DNA from: Thermoanaerobaculia bacterium
Lineage (GTDB): Bacteria > Acidobacteriota > Thermoanaerobaculia > UBA5066
DNA length: 64,000 nt
NCBI GenBank assembly: GCA_022071945.1
Contig: JAJVIN010000022.1
Coordinates: 1 to 64,000 of the forward strand
Direction: 5' to 3'
Shown piece by piece: positions 1-10,538 of the stretch (position 1 is its first letter; the number at the start of each line of letters is the position of its first letter). Below the pieces are notes generated by a model. It searched no databases and was not told the origin of the DNA. It saw only the letters and a list, made by a program, of their open reading frames with translations. A program made the position numbers and the translations under genes.

Positions 1-11
1 TTCTAAATCAA

Positions 12-87
<76 letters not shown>

Positions 88-165
88 ACTCTCACAAAGA
101 ACCGCTGGCCCGGTGGGCCAGGGGGAGGGAGTATAGCGCACGCCGCCCCGGAGTCAACCGGAGCC

Positions 166-2892
166 CTATTCGACGAGAAGGGAGACGTCGTCAATGACGA
201 AAGAGGTCTCCCGAGACGAGTCCTCGACACCTTCGAAGAAGATCCGGATCGTCTGACCCTTGTAGGCCGAAACGTCCAAGGTCTTCTGGACGTAGCCCAT
301 GTTCCCGTCGAGATTCGAGTAGGTCGCGAGCGTCGAAAGGACCGAGCCCATGGGACTCCGCACCTCGACGGCCATCGCGTCGTGCTCCGAACTCGCCGTC
401 TCCTCCGCCGTGTCGATGTGAAGCCAGAACGAGAGCGTTGCCGTTGCCGCGCACACCGGGATGGTGACCTCCTGATACATCGTGTCCGTGTGCGAGAAAC
501 CGTAGCCGTTCATCCAGGCGAACGAACTCCCGCCGTGAGCCGCCTGGCCAGGCATGTCGCCGATCACGCCGTTGGAAGCGACCCACCCGACTTCGCCCGA
601 TTCGAAGCCGCCGTTGACGACGAGCTGCCGCGGCTCGCAGGACGCGGACACGTCGACGGTGACCACTACCGCATCCGATACCTTGCTGTTGCCTGCCGAG
701 TCGTACGCCTTGGCGGTCAGAGAGCGCGTGCCGTTCTGGGCTGCCGTGGGAGACCAATTCCAGGTGTATGGAGCGCTCGTGTCGGCGGCATGAAGCACGC
801 CGTCGAGGTAGAACTCGACCTTGATCACCCCGACGTTGTCAGTCGCCGTGGTCGCGACAGTCGAGGCCGCCGCCACTGTGGCCCCGCCTTCGGGGGCCGT
901 GATCGACACCATGGGCGGGACCGTGTCCGCGTTCGAACCGCCCGTCACAGCGGTCACGGCGGTCACCTTGAACCCGTAATGCGTCACCGAACTGTCCGAG
1001 GTAAGGCGGATCTTGACCGTGTCCATTGGGACGGTCTTCGTGGCGCCAGCGAGCGCCTTGTGCGTGAACGGCGATCCCTTGATGTTCACACCATTCTTGT
1101 CCATGACATAGATCCGGTCGTAGTTCGCCTCGACCCTCGTCTCTGGGTCGAACGTCACGCTTATCGAGGAAGGAGCTCCTGGGAGCGTGTAGGTCCAGGT
1201 GTGGTCAAAGCCGTCGGCGTACGGGTGAACCGACTCCGGGAGCGCTCCGCCCGCGGAGTCATCCGCTCCCCCGCAGGACCATGTGCCCAAAACGCCGACG
1301 GCATCCCACGCCTTCTGCACCGACTGCCAGGTCTCCGAGCATCTTCCGCCGTAGAGGTCCGCCGCGGCGGCAGCCGTTGCGGCACGAGCTCCCTGGAAGT
1401 TGGTCGTGGACGTCATGTAGACAGTGAGCGCCCGATACCAGATCTGCTCGGCCGTCACCAGCCCCACTCCCGCCACGTTCACCGCCGTCGCGTCGCGCGG
1501 ATGCGTTCCACCCTGCGAGAGCAGATAGAAGAACAAGTTCGCGATGCCACTGTTGCCGTGGACCCCGCACTCGTCGTTGGCGCCGGACGGGTTGCACGCG
1601 CCCGGGTAGAGGCGGGATGAGTAGTGGTCCTTCGAGTAGCCGTCCTCTGCCGGGTCGTACATGTAACGAAGGGCATCTCCGGGCTTGCCCGGTGTGTAGA
1701 CGTCGGCCCCGAGCGTCCAGTCTGTTCGCGTCGCGGGATTTCCCTGTCCCGACCAGAATGCCGCCGCGCGGCCCAGGATGTCGGAGGTGGCCTCGTTCAG
1801 CGCGCCCGACTCCCTCTCGTAGTCGAGGTTCGCGGTGCGTGAGCAGACGCCGTGGGTGAGTTCGTGCGCCGTCACGTCGAGCCCGTTGGCCAGATTCCCG
1901 AATGTGATGCCATCGCCGTCCCCGTAGGCCATCTGGTCCAGCGGTGCATCGATCCAGGCGGCGTTGCTCTCGTCGCAGCCAAAGCCATCGGAGAACCGTG
2001 CGTGGACGGAGGACACGAGGCCGGCGCCCGCGTTGTCGTAGGAGTCTCGATTGAAGATGGTTTTGTAGTAGTCGTAGGTGATTCCCGTGCCGTCGTAGGC
2101 GCCTATCGCCGCCGCGTCCGAAGAGGAGCCGCCCTCCCGGAACATCAGCGTTCCCGGGAGCTCGTCCCCGGTGCTCACGCAGACCTGGTTGGCGTCGTAG
2201 ATCCTCCGGGATTTGGCGCGGTAAACGCGCGCGCGGCGCTCCAGCGGGAACCCGGATTGGCCGTCCACGTAGACGATGTCCATTTCGAAGCCCCGGCGCC
2301 CCGTGTAGGAAACCAGCACCGGGATGGCAAGGCTCGACCCACTTTCTCGGACGAGAACCACCGGACCGCCGATGCTCGAGACAGACGGAGACCGTCCACC
2401 CTGGCTCTCGACAAAGCTCACAGCCGCCGCGGCTGCCTCCCCTCCGGATATCGAAACCCGGGTATCGAGATCGATCCCGGCGAGGAACCGTCCGTTGACC
2501 CCGGCCACGTCTCCGGTCGTGAGGTGGACGATCAACTCGCCCCCGACGACCGGCAAACCCTTGTAGGTCTGGGTCATCCGGACGTGGGTCATCCCGAGCT
2601 GGTCCCGCTCCTCTTGACGGAACGTGAAGCCGTCGTCCCGTCCCCGGCGAAAGGCCGCTCCGTGCCTCTCCAGCGCCGCCTCGGCGGCTTCGCGGGCATC
2701 GGCCGGGACCCGAGCGGACAGCCTGCCCATCAGATACGAGGGAACGCCCTTCTCGTCGAGAGCGATCTGGACGTCCTCCGCGTAGCTCGCCAGAGCCCGC
2801 CTCTGAGCGTCTCGAGGCTCTCCAGCATCCACCGCGCTCACGCCAAGAGCCGACGATGCCAGCAGGAGGACGGTGAGAGTCGGGTTTCGCAT
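166..2892 (-). CDS. Secreted M4-family (thermolysin-like) metallopeptidase with C-terminal accessory domains
   Basis: A 908-residue zinc endopeptidase precursor. A signal peptide (about residues 1-23, hydrophobic LTVLLLASSALGVSA) is followed by an FTP/PepSY-type propeptide (about 30-215) and the M4 catalytic domain. The zinc site is textbook thermolysin: HELTH at 343-347 (zinc ligands H343 and H347, catalytic E344) and the third ligand E367 in NEATSD, 19 residues after H347. After the catalytic domain (to about residue 540) come a region resembling a beta-sandwich/CUB-like module, an Ig-like module starting near PPMVSITAPEGG, and a C-terminal jelly-roll-like domain beginning NGGFESGEVGW. Such additions usually mediate substrate or surface attachment. 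The protein should be exported and self-processed, and probably scavenges protein. Start ATG; the gene stands alone. Confidence 0.95.
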   Translation of the reverse strand: MRNPTLTVLLLASSALGVSAVDAGEPRDAQRRALASYAEDVQIALDEKGVPSYLMGRLSARVPADAREAAEAALERHGAAFRRGRDDGFTFRQEERDQLGMTHVRMTQTYKGLPVVGGELIVHLTTGDVAGVNGRFLAGIDLDTRVSISGGEAAAAAVSFVESQGGRSPSVSSIGGPVVLVRESGSSLAIPVLVSYTGRRGFEMDIVYVDGQSGFPLERRARVYRAKSRRIYDANQVCVSTGDELPGTLMFREGGSSSDAAAIGAYDGTGITYDYYKTIFNRDSYDNAGAGLVSSVHARFSDGFGCDESNAAWIDAPLDQMAYGDGDGITFGNLANGLDVTAHELTHGVCSRTANLDYERESGALNEATSDILGRAAAFWSGQGNPATRTDWTLGADVYTPGKPGDALRYMYDPAEDGYSKDHYSSRLYPGACNPSGANDECGVHGNSGIANLFFYLLSQGGTHPRDATAVNVAGVGLVTAEQIWYRALTVYMTSTTNFQGARAATAAAAADLYGGRCSETWQSVQKAWDAVGVLGTWSCGGADDSAGGALPESVHPYADGFDHTWTYTLPGAPSSISVTFDPETRVEANYDRIYVMDKNGVNIKGSPFTHKALAGATKTVPMDTVKIRLTSDSSVTHYGFKVTAVTAVTGGSNADTVPPMVSITAPEGGATVAAASTVATTATDNVGVIKVEFYLDGVLHAADTSAPYTWNWSPTAAQNGTRSLTAKAYDSAGNSKVSDAVVVTVDVSASCEPRQLVVNGGFESGEVGWVASNGVIGDMPGQAAHGGSSFAWMNGYGFSHTDTMYQEVTIPVCAATATLSFWLHIDTAEETASSEHDAMAVEVRSPMGSVLSTLATYSNLDGNMGYVQKTLDVSAYKGQTIRIFFEGVEDSSRETSFVIDDVSLLVE

Positions 2893-3008
2893 GTTCTGTG
2901 TCTCCCCAACTCCTTCAGGCGCAGCCGGAGGCCCGGAACCTTCACCGAGGTTCTACGAGGCTGCGCCCCCGGCCGGTCGCACGGCCAGGCTGTCCGCGGC
3001 TCTTCTGC

Positions 3009-4856
3009 CTACCTCAGGCGAAGCTCCAGCCCCACGAGGTACCGCCTCCCTGGCGACGGATAGCCCGCCACCTCCGAATACTGTCTGTCGAAGACGTTGT
3101 TCACTCGCGCGAAGGGCGAGAACGCGTTGAAGAGAACCGGCCCCGTGATGCCGGCGTCGAATCGCACATAGGAAGGGCTCGTCACCCTGGCGAACGTCAC
3201 CGCGTCCACGTCGTCGCGCTCGCCAACGTACATTCCCGTGACCTCCAGGCTCGAACCCTTCCCCAGACTCGCGCCGATCACTCCCGTCACCCGCGTCTTC
3301 GGCCGCCTCAGGAGGGGCAGCCCCGTGTCCCGGTCCTTTGCATCGAGATAGGTGTAGGAAACCCTCCCGGAGAAGGTCTGGCTGAACGACCCGCGCAGCA
3401 GGACTTCCAGGCCTTGCATGCGGGCGTGCCCCACGTTCATGTTCTTCTGCGAGGCAAAGTCGTACTGGATGAGGTCTTCCACATCGTTGAAAAAGGCCGT
3501 GGTCTCGAGAGTGGCGCCGGCTCCGAGCCGCCACTCGAACCCGCCCTCGACGCTCTCCGACCGCTCGGCCTGAAGCGCGGGATTCCCGGAGAACGGGTAA
3601 TAGAGCTCGCCCGTCGTGGGCGCCCTGAACGCCGTCCCGCCCGCCGCCCTCAGGCGAAGAGTCTCCGAGAGACGGTACGAGATCGTGGCTCGCGGGTTCC
3701 AGGAGTCGCCGAACGTCGAGTGGTCGTCGCGCCTGAGGCCGGCCGTCACCGTCAGCTTTCCACTGAAGAACTCCGCACGGTCCTCGATGAAGACCGACCA
3801 GTTCGAGACCCTCTGATCGTCGAGCGCCAGTCCGTACGAGTCCTCGTTCCGGACCACCGAGCGCTCGTAGTCCGCGCCGATCGCGAACCTGTTCCACTGT
3901 GACCGGCTCGTCAGGACGGCCCGCCCCCCCGTTCGCTCCGACCGCGTGTCGGACCACGTGTAGCCCCAGGGATCATCGGGGTCCCGATAGGTGGGCTTGT
4001 CGAGCCCGTACAAGAGCGCGCCCTCGAGAGTCGCGGACTTCCCGAGATTCACCGTGACGGGCAGAGAAACCGTCGTCATGTCGACAGTCGTCTTGCGGTT
4101 CGGCGTGACCGCCGGCCCGGAAAACGGAATGCCCGACTCCGACTTCTCCCGCCGGAACGTCGCACCGATTCGCAACCTCTCGCCCGCCTGGGCTTCGATC
4201 GTCGCGGAGCTGTTCGTCACGGAGTAGTCGTCGTTGTCGAGATCGCCGTCGGTCCGCATCCGCCTGTAGGCCCCCGAGATCGAGAGGGTCGGAGTCGAGT
4301 AGCCCGCGGACAGCGTTCCCTCACGCGTCGCCGCATTCCCCCCGGAGAGCGAGCCGTTCACCTCGTAGCCCGGGGAAGATGGGCCGCGCTTCGTGAAGAC
4401 CTGGATCACCCCTCCGACCGCGTCCGAACCGTACAGCGCCGAGAACGGACCGCGGACGACTTCGATCTTCTCGATGTTGGCAACCGGCAGGGACGAGAGG
4501 TCGACGCTCCCGAAGTACGGGCTGTTCCACTTCACCCCATCCACGAGGAGCAGGAGCTGGTTGGAGTTCGCGCCTCGGATGAAGGCCGATGTCACGGCGC
4601 CCGGGCCGCCCGACTGGACGATGTCGACGCCGGCAACCGTCCGCAGCAGCTCGAGCACGCCGGAGGCCTTCGATCTCTCGATCTCCTCCTGCCCGATCAC
4701 GGTGACCGCCACGCCGAGCGAGCTGGCCTCAGCGGGGGCGGCCTCGGCCGAGACGACGACGTCCGCCTTGAAAGGAACCGGAGAGGCGGACTGCGCATTC
4801 GCCGCGGCCGCGCCGAGGGTGAGAAGGGCAAGCAAGGAGAGACGAGATGGCTTCAA
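3009..4856 (-). CDS. btuB: TonB-dependent outer-membrane receptor, BtuB-like (cobalamin uptake)
   Basis: A TonB-dependent receptor of 615 residues from the TTG start chosen here. The plug domain includes GVAVTVIGQEEIERS, VLELLRTVAGVDIVQSGG and FIRGANSNQLLLLVDGVKW, which are typical of the BtuB/Cir subfamily. A 22-strand-type barrel follows and ends in an aromatic/Leu-rich C-terminus. The TTG at 4856 is preceded five bases upstream by AGGAGG, and it places a clean signal peptide (LSLLALLTLGAAAANA) at the N-terminus. An ATG 69 nt further upstream exists but would precede the signal peptide with a charged extension. A cobalamin riboswitch lies just upstream on the same strand, which makes vitamin B12 or a corrinoid the likely substrate. 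No btuF/C/D genes are adjacent. Confidence 0.9.
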   Translation of the reverse strand: MKPSRLSLLALLTLGAAAANAQSASPVPFKADVVVSAEAAPAEASSLGVAVTVIGQEEIERSKASGVLELLRTVAGVDIVQSGGPGAVTSAFIRGANSNQLLLLVDGVKWNSPYFGSVDLSSLPVANIEKIEVVRGPFSALYGSDAVGGVIQVFTKRGPSSPGYEVNGSLSGGNAATREGTLSAGYSTPTLSISGAYRRMRTDGDLDNDDYSVTNSSATIEAQAGERLRIGATFRREKSESGIPFSGPAVTPNRKTTVDMTTVSLPVTVNLGKSATLEGALLYGLDKPTYRDPDDPWGYTWSDTRSERTGGRAVLTSRSQWNRFAIGADYERSVVRNEDSYGLALDDQRVSNWSVFIEDRAEFFSGKLTVTAGLRRDDHSTFGDSWNPRATISYRLSETLRLRAAGGTAFRAPTTGELYYPFSGNPALQAERSESVEGGFEWRLGAGATLETTAFFNDVEDLIQYDFASQKNMNVGHARMQGLEVLLRGSFSQTFSGRVSYTYLDAKDRDTGLPLLRRPKTRVTGVIGASLGKGSSLEVTGMYVGERDDVDAVTFARVTSPSYVRFDAGITGPVLFNAFSPFARVNNVFDRQYSEVAGYPSPGRRYLVGLELRLR

Positions 4857-4971
4857 GAGAGCCTCCTGTTCGAAGACCCGCCATCCCACTGAAAACCGGC
4901 ATTCCGCCTTGTGAAAGGACGGCACCGGATTCCCGAGCCCCGGAGAGTGCGGGCCATTTCCATTGCCTTCT

Positions 4972-5172
4972 GAGCAGGTCTCCTGACTTCCGGATCGTCC
5001 GCGACCGGACCCCTTCCCAGCCGCGGCATCCTCTTCGTGATGACCGGCAGCCAGTGGGTATCTGTCCGTCGCGTCCCCGGTTACAGTGGCGGGGACCGCG
5101 CGGGAGTTGCACCCGCTTCCCTCTTGGCCGAGTGTTTACGGCTTCGCCCCCGGAGGATGGGGACCCAAAAGG
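4972..5172 (-). promoter_or_regulatory. Cobalamin (AdoCbl) riboswitch controlling btuB
   Basis: On the minus strand the segment carries the hallmarks of a B12 riboswitch in the right order. A GGGAA-type element is followed by a hairpin GCGGGTGCAACTCCCGC. Next comes the conserved core CCGCCACTGTAA (around 5081-5092), then ATACCCACTGG, and finally the B12 box AGTCAGGAGACCTGC (4974-4988). It ends about 115 nt before the TTG start of the receptor. The family represses B12 transport or synthesis genes when adenosylcobalamin is bound. The outer boundaries are approximate. Confidence 0.95.
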
Positions 5173-5250
5173 CGTGTGAAAGAACGAGAAACCGGGATCA
5201 TAGAGGTCGCCGCCTGGCCCGTCAAATCAAGCAGCCGACCCGTTTTGGCA

Positions 5251-6129
5251 TCAGCCCGCGGCCTGCCCCAGCCTCTGGCCGACCCGGACAGGGCCCAGTT
5301 CCCTCGCCAGGCGCCAGGTACCGGCCGTCTCTCCCCCGATGAGGAGGACGACCGTCGATCCGAGCTCGAAGACTCCAAGGTCATCGCCCGGCTGGCAGGG
5401 CAAACGTTCGACTTCTAACCGGCCCCGCACCGGCAGTCCGCGCCCCGAGAGCCACCTCTCGTCGATCACGACGCCGCCGACGTGCGTGGCCGCCACCAGG
5501 ACCGCTCCCACCCTCAGCCCCTCGCACGGTCCCGTTCCCTCCGCGATCCAGTAGGACCGGCGGTTCCTGACGTAGAGACCTGGCGTGAAGGCCGTCGAGG
5601 CCTCGTTCACCGGCCACAACTCACCCTCGATCCGGCCCACGGCCCTCACAACTCCCTCGACGGGGACATGAATCCGGTGGTAGTCCCTGGGAGACAGGTA
5701 GAGCGTCGCGTAATGCCCCCCCCGGAACCACGGGGCGAGAGGATCACCCCCCAGCAGCTCCTCGAGGCTGTAGGGCAGCCCCTTCGCCTGGATCAACGTC
5801 TCGTCCTCGATGCGGCCCGCCGCGATGAGGGCTCCGTCGACGGGCGAGTTCACCGCCCCGGGGACGAGCGGATCCTGCGGTCTGAGTCCCGGCCTCAGGC
5901 GCCGCGTGAAGAAGTCGAGAAAGCTCTCGTAGCTCTCGAGAGGCCGCCCGGCCTCCTCCAGGTTCACTCCGTACTGTGCCGCGAACCCGCCGAGCAGGCT
6001 CTTGCGGAGGCTCACGGGCAGCTTCATCCGGGCTCCGGCCCCCACAATCGAGGAGCCGATCTTCTTCGGGTACAGGGCGAGCAGGCGCAGAGAAAGGGGA
6101 GGAGCCGGATCCGACATCCGGCGTATCAT
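5251..6129 (-). CDS. psd: Phosphatidylserine decarboxylase proenzyme
   Basis: A 292-residue enzyme converting phosphatidylserine to phosphatidylethanolamine at the membrane. The sequence shows family blocks [40 protein letters not shown] and [13 protein letters not shown]. It also shows the self-cleavage motif LGST at 256-259, where S258 becomes the pyruvoyl group after cleavage between G257 and S258. Length and architecture match the large, membrane-type bacterial Psd. A second ATG four codons downstream is an equally possible start. The gene is divergent from pckG across only about 58 bp. No phosphatidylserine synthase gene is adjacent. Confidence 0.95.
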   Translation of the reverse strand: MIRRMSDPAPPLSLRLLALYPKKIGSSIVGAGARMKLPVSLRKSLLGGFAAQYGVNLEEAGRPLESYESFLDFFTRRLRPGLRPQDPLVPGAVNSPVDGALIAAGRIEDETLIQAKGLPYSLEELLGGDPLAPWFRGGHYATLYLSPRDYHRIHVPVEGVVRAVGRIEGELWPVNEASTAFTPGLYVRNRRSYWIAEGTGPCEGLRVGAVLVAATHVGGVVIDERWLSGRGLPVRGRLEVERLPCQPGDDLGVFELGSTVVLLIGGETAGTWRLARELGPVRVGQRLGQAAG

Positions 6130-6187
6130 ATTTAACTGCCCCGGGGCCTCCGCCGAGGTGCAGGAGACCCCTCAAGGAGAGACGCCG

Positions 6188-7981
6188 ATGAGTACGATTG
6201 AAGTACGGCCTGTTCTCGAAAAACCCCTCAGCAAGAACCCTCACCTCCTCGCCTGGATCGAGGAATGCGCAACTCTCACCAAGCCCGACAAGGTGCTCTG
6301 GTGCGACGGCTCGCAGGAAGAGAAAGAGCGCCTGACCGCCCAGGCCGTGCAGGAGGGCATCCTCAAACCTCTCAACCAGGAAAAGCTGCCCGGCTGCTAC
6401 TACCACCGCTCCAACCCGAATGACGTCGCGCGCGTCGAGCACCTGACCTTCATCTGCACGCCGACGAAGGCCGAGGCCGGTCCGACCAACAACTGGATGG
6501 CCCCGGAAGACGCCTACAAGAAGCTCGGCCAGCTCTTTGACGGCTCGATGAAGGGCCGCACGATGTACGTCGTTCCCTACTCCATGGGTCCCGTTGGGTC
6601 CCCCATGTCCAAGATCGGCGTCGAGATCACCGACAGCATCTACGTCGTGCTCAACATGGGCATCATGACCCGGATGGGCAAGCCCGCTCTCGAGATGCTC
6701 GGCGACTCCAACGACTTCAATCGCGGGCTCCACTCCACGCTCGACGTCAACCCCGATCGCCGCTTCATCTGCCACTTCCCCCAGGACAACACGATCTGGT
6801 CGATCGGATCCGGCTACGGCGGCAACGTCCTGCTCGGAAAGAAGTGCCTGGCCCTCAGGATCGGCTCCTACCTCGGCCGCCAGGAAGGCTGGATGGCCGA
6901 GCACATGCTCATCCTGGGTGTCGAGGACCCGAAGGGTGAGACCACCTACGTAGCCGCGGCCTTCCCGAGCGCCTGCGGCAAGACCAACTTCGCGATGCTG
7001 ATCCCGCCCAAGCGGTTCGAGGGCTGGAAGGTCTGGACCGTCGGCGACGACATCGCCTGGATGAAACCCGGTCCGGATGGCCGCCTCTACGCCATCAACC
7101 CCGAGGCCGGCTATTTCGGCGTCGTGCCCGGTACGAACTACGTCTCCAACCCGAGCGCGATGAAGTCGATCGCCCGCGACACCATTTACACCAACGTCGC
7201 CATGACCCCGGACGGTGACGTCTGGTGGGAAGGCAAGGACGGCGAGGTTCCGGAAGAACTCATCGACTGGCAGGGCCGCCCCTGGAAGAAGGGCTCCACC
7301 GAGAAGGCCGCTCACCCCAACTCGCGCTTCACCGCTCCGATGTCCAACAACCCGGTGCTCTCCCCGATGGCCAACAGCCCGCAGGGAGTTCCGATCTCCG
7401 CCATGATCTTCGGCGGCCGGCGCAGCGACACGGTCCCTCTCGTCCTGCAGGCGTTCAACTGGGTCCACGGCGTCTACCTGGGTGCCACGATGGGGTCCGA
7501 GACCACGGCCGCCGCGACCGGCAAGGTCGGCGTCGTCCGCCGCGACCCGATGGCGATGCTCCCCTTCTGCGGCTACGACATGGGGACCTACTTCAAGCAC
7601 TGGCTCAACATGCAGAACCTGATCAAGTTCCCGCCGAAGATCTTCCAGGTGAACTGGTTCCGGAAGGGGAACGACGGGCGCTTCCTGTGGCCAGGCTTCG
7701 GCGAGAACATGCGGGTCCTCAAGTGGATCGTCGACCGCGCGCACGGCCGCGCCGGCGCCTGGGAAACCCCGCTCGGCTGGGTCCCGAAGCACCAGGACTT
7801 CGACCTCTCCGGCGTCTCCGTTCCCCTCGAGGACGTCGACGAAGCTCAGTCCATCGACTTCGAGGCGTGGAAGCGCGAGCTGGACGACGCTGGTAAGTAC
7901 TTCGAGCAGCTCGGCGAGACCGTTCCGAAGGAACTCGAGCTCCAGCGCCAGATGCTGCGGGAGCACCTCGCCCGCGTCTGA
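6188..7981 (+). CDS. pckG: Phosphoenolpyruvate carboxykinase (GTP)
   Basis: A 597-residue cytosolic enzyme interconverting oxaloacetate plus GTP and PEP plus GDP plus CO2, the entry step of gluconeogenesis. The GTP-type kinase-1a loop FPSACGKTN lies at 259-267, with the reactive cysteine C263, and the downstream [16 protein letters not shown] block is also present. The start is ATG 6188, preceded by AAGGAGA with a six-base spacer. In-frame codons upstream of it are spurious. A strong Rho-independent terminator follows directly. Codon usage is strongly C/G-ending, consistent with high expression. Confidence 0.97.
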   Translation: MSTIEVRPVLEKPLSKNPHLLAWIEECATLTKPDKVLWCDGSQEEKERLTAQAVQEGILKPLNQEKLPGCYYHRSNPNDVARVEHLTFICTPTKAEAGPTNNWMAPEDAYKKLGQLFDGSMKGRTMYVVPYSMGPVGSPMSKIGVEITDSIYVVLNMGIMTRMGKPALEMLGDSNDFNRGLHSTLDVNPDRRFICHFPQDNTIWSIGSGYGGNVLLGKKCLALRIGSYLGRQEGWMAEHMLILGVEDPKGETTYVAAAFPSACGKTNFAMLIPPKRFEGWKVWTVGDDIAWMKPGPDGRLYAINPEAGYFGVVPGTNYVSNPSAMKSIARDTIYTNVAMTPDGDVWWEGKDGEVPEELIDWQGRPWKKGSTEKAAHPNSRFTAPMSNNPVLSPMANSPQGVPISAMIFGGRRSDTVPLVLQAFNWVHGVYLGATMGSETTAAATGKVGVVRRDPMAMLPFCGYDMGTYFKHWLNMQNLIKFPPKIFQVNWFRKGNDGRFLWPGFGENMRVLKWIVDRAHGRAGAWETPLGWVPKHQDFDLSGVSVPLEDVDEAQSIDFEAWKRELDDAGKYFEQLGETVPKELELQRQMLREHLARV

Positions 7982-8003
7982 ACCTTTCGTCTCTCCATGG
8001 GGC

Positions 8004-8042
8004 AACAGGGCGCCGGCATCCAGCCGGCGCCCTGTTCTTTTT
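8004..8042 (+). terminator. Rho-independent terminator of pckG
   Basis: A perfect 14-bp inverted repeat (arms 8004-8017 and 8023-8036, sequence AACAGGGCGCCGGC and its complement) closes a five-base loop and runs into CTTTTTT. It begins 23 bp after the pckG stop. Confidence 0.95.
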
Positions 8043-8088
8043 CCCGGCCCGCGTCCCTTCACTCCCTCCGTTCAGGCGAGACCCGCGC

Positions 8089-10473
8089 GTGCTACCCTCT
8101 CGGCCCGGGAGGGCTAGGCGCCTGGACTTCTCGTCTCGGCTGACACCGCGGGCCCGGAGTGTTCTCTCGGCGGCGGCCATCCACTTCGCGCTGGCCGCCC
8201 TCTTCCTGTCTCCCGCCCTCCTCTCCGGCGGAGTCATCCTGCCGGCCGAGCTCCTCCACTCGATCTATCCCTGGGGGTCGTATTTCCAGACCCACACGAA
8301 TCACAACAGCGAGATCACCGACGCGATCCTCGTCTTCTATCCCTTCTTCACCCGCTGGAAGGACGCTGTCCTGTCCGGAGAGTGGCCCCTGTGGAACCCC
8401 GACTCGGGACTCGGCCTGCCCTTCGCCGCCAACGCACAGTCGGCGTGCTACTTCCCGCTGACCTTCCTCTCGTTGCTGGGCACGGCGGGATGGAACCTGA
8501 TGCTCCTTCTTCGCCTTGTGCTCGCGGGGCTCGGGACACACATGCTCCTCCGCAAGGCCGGACGGTCGTCCCTCGCCTCGCTGCTGGGGTCGATCGCGTA
8601 CACCTATTCCCTGCCGTTCGCTCTTTGGCTTCCGGGGCCCCTGACCAGCGTCAACGCCCTCCTGCCGTTTCTCGTGCTGACCGCTCTTCACGTGTCCGAG
8701 CGGCCCGGACCCCGTTCCGCCGCTGGATTCGGCGCCGCCCTCCTCGCGATGCACCTGGCCGGGAATCCGGAGTACACGTTCTTCAACGCGGGCGCCGCCA
8801 CCACAGTCGTCCTGATTCGGTCGCTTCTGATGGCAAGGCCGGCGGTCCTCCCCGCCACCGGCTGGCTCCTCGCCGGCGGTACGGCCGGGACAATCGCGGC
8901 CGGCGTCCAGATCCTCCCGTTTCTCGAGTACCTGGCGCGGAGCCGGGGATGGCTCGAGCTCTCGACGAGATCTCAGGTCACCGTTGAGCCGCAGAAGGTC
9001 TTCACATGGATTGCCCCCCTCTTCTTCGGCCGGCCCATGGACCGGAACAACTGGGCGGGCGGTCTGGCCTTCATCGAGTTCGCGGCCTTCGCCGGGACCG
9101 CGGTCCTCGGTTTGGCCCTGACCGGGCTCCTCGTCCGCAGGGCGAGACGTCTCTGGATCTTCGTCATCCCTTTCGTCGCCGTGATGGCCTTCGCCTACGG
9201 CATCCCGCCGGTCTCGTGGCTCCGGCACGTTCCACCCTTCGACCGCACCATGGTTCCCCGGTCGCTTCACATCGCCGCTCTCTTCCTGTCCGTCCTGGCG
9301 GCGTTCGGCTGGGATGCCCTCCGCGCGATCCGGCGCGGGAGGGGACGATCGGCAGCCCTGCGGCTGGGTCTCCGGGCCCCGGCCGCCATCGCCGCCGTCA
9401 CGGTGCTCGTGGTCGTCTGGTGCTGGCGAACCGCGATGGCTCCCGGTCACTTCGACGGAACCATCCTCCCGGCGGCCGGCCGGGCCATTCTGTTCGCCTT
9501 TGCGGCGCCGCTCCTGGCCGCCACCACCGCACCCGGCCTCTTGCAGAAGGTTCTCGCCACGAGCCTCGTCGTGTTCGATCTCTGGCATGCGATCTTCAAC
9601 TACCACGGCGCCGTCCCACGCTCTCTCGTGTTCTTTCCCACTGGAGTGACGGAGTTCCTCGCGCGTCAGCCTGACCGCCCGAGAGTCCTGCCGCTGCGAT
9701 ACGCGCTCCCGCCGAACACGAATCTCGTCTACCGCTTCTCGACCCCTCTGTCGTTCGACGCCATGGATTCCCTTGACCAGGCTCTCTTTCTCAGACACCT
9801 CAAGGGATTCCCGGCGACGGGGATCTACTTCACCGTCTTTCCAGAGAAACTCGGGAACGCCGTCATCGCGGAACTGGCGAGCTTCGAGTTCTTTCTGGAC
9901 GACCCCCTCGCGCCACGGCTGGACACTCCCGAGTTCGCTGCCCGGTCCGGCCTCGTGCTCGAGCGTGTTTATGACCAGCCCGACGGGAGGGTTTACCGGC
10001 TCCAACGGGCCCGCCCGCGCGTCTGGTTCGCGGGGACCACTCGGCCAGACCCGGGGTTTGGGAAGTTCCAGGATCTGTTGCGTACAGGCAGCCCCGAGAT
10101 CGCCTCCATTCCCTACATCGACTCGGCTGCCGCCCCTTCGGGAGAGGGCCGGCCCGGCCGTGTGTCGAGCGTCCGGAGACGTCTGGGCACGATCGAGGTG
10201 ACCTGCGAGGCCGCTGGCGCGGGCTGGCTCTTCTTCTCGGAGGGCTACATGCCCGGGTGGACCGCCACCGTCAACGGCACGAAGACCGCCGTGGTCCGTG
10301 CGTCCGGGCCCTTCTTCGCGGTCCCGGTCCCGGCGGGCCAGAGCTCGGTCATCGTCTCGTACCGGCCCCGCTCTTTCCTCGTGGGCCTCCTGTCGAGCCT
10401 CGCGGGCGCCGTGGTTCTCGTCCTTCTCTTCCGCACGCGATCTCCCCGGCTGAGGCGTTCCCCCGCCGGTTGA
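8089..10473 (+). CDS. YfhO-family multi-pass membrane protein
   Basis: A 794-residue polytopic protein. About a dozen hydrophobic segments fill residues 25-480, followed by a soluble C-terminal domain. Early blocks (SIYPWGSYF, ILVFYPFFTRWKDAVLSG, PLWNPDSGLGLPF) and the late block (FFSEGYMPGWTATVNG, then VPVPAGQSSVIVSY) are typical of the bacterial YfhO/GT-C-like family. Members are linked to glycosylation of cell-envelope polymers, although the exact reaction here cannot be told. The start is taken as GTG 8089; no convincing ribosome-binding site was found, so the N-terminus is uncertain. It follows the pckG terminator and is probably transcribed separately. Confidence 0.8.
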   Translation: MLPSRPGRARRLDFSSRLTPRARSVLSAAAIHFALAALFLSPALLSGGVILPAELLHSIYPWGSYFQTHTNHNSEITDAILVFYPFFTRWKDAVLSGEWPLWNPDSGLGLPFAANAQSACYFPLTFLSLLGTAGWNLMLLLRLVLAGLGTHMLLRKAGRSSLASLLGSIAYTYSLPFALWLPGPLTSVNALLPFLVLTALHVSERPGPRSAAGFGAALLAMHLAGNPEYTFFNAGAATTVVLIRSLLMARPAVLPATGWLLAGGTAGTIAAGVQILPFLEYLARSRGWLELSTRSQVTVEPQKVFTWIAPLFFGRPMDRNNWAGGLAFIEFAAFAGTAVLGLALTGLLVRRARRLWIFVIPFVAVMAFAYGIPPVSWLRHVPPFDRTMVPRSLHIAALFLSVLAAFGWDALRAIRRGRGRSAALRLGLRAPAAIAAVTVLVVVWCWRTAMAPGHFDGTILPAAGRAILFAFAAPLLAATTAPGLLQKVLATSLVVFDLWHAIFNYHGAVPRSLVFFPTGVTEFLARQPDRPRVLPLRYALPPNTNLVYRFSTPLSFDAMDSLDQALFLRHLKGFPATGIYFTVFPEKLGNAVIAELASFEFFLDDPLAPRLDTPEFAARSGLVLERVYDQPDGRVYRLQRARPRVWFAGTTRPDPGFGKFQDLLRTGSPEIASIPYIDSAAAPSGEGRPGRVSSVRRRLGTIEVTCEAAGAGWLFFSEGYMPGWTATVNGTKTAVVRASGPFFAVPVPAGQSSVIVSYRPRSFLVGLLSSLAGAVVLVLLFRTRSPRLRRSPAG

Positions 10474-10538
10474 CCTCTTCTCGAAACCGGGCCGGCCCCC
10501 GCGCGTATCAAGGACACCGTCACCACATGGAGGCTCTC

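Noticed and set aside
5744-8062. Very long minus-strand reading frame (772 codons) over psd and pckG
   Set aside because: It is antisense to two clearly conserved enzymes, has no family match and reflects the high-GC third-position bias that removes stop codons.
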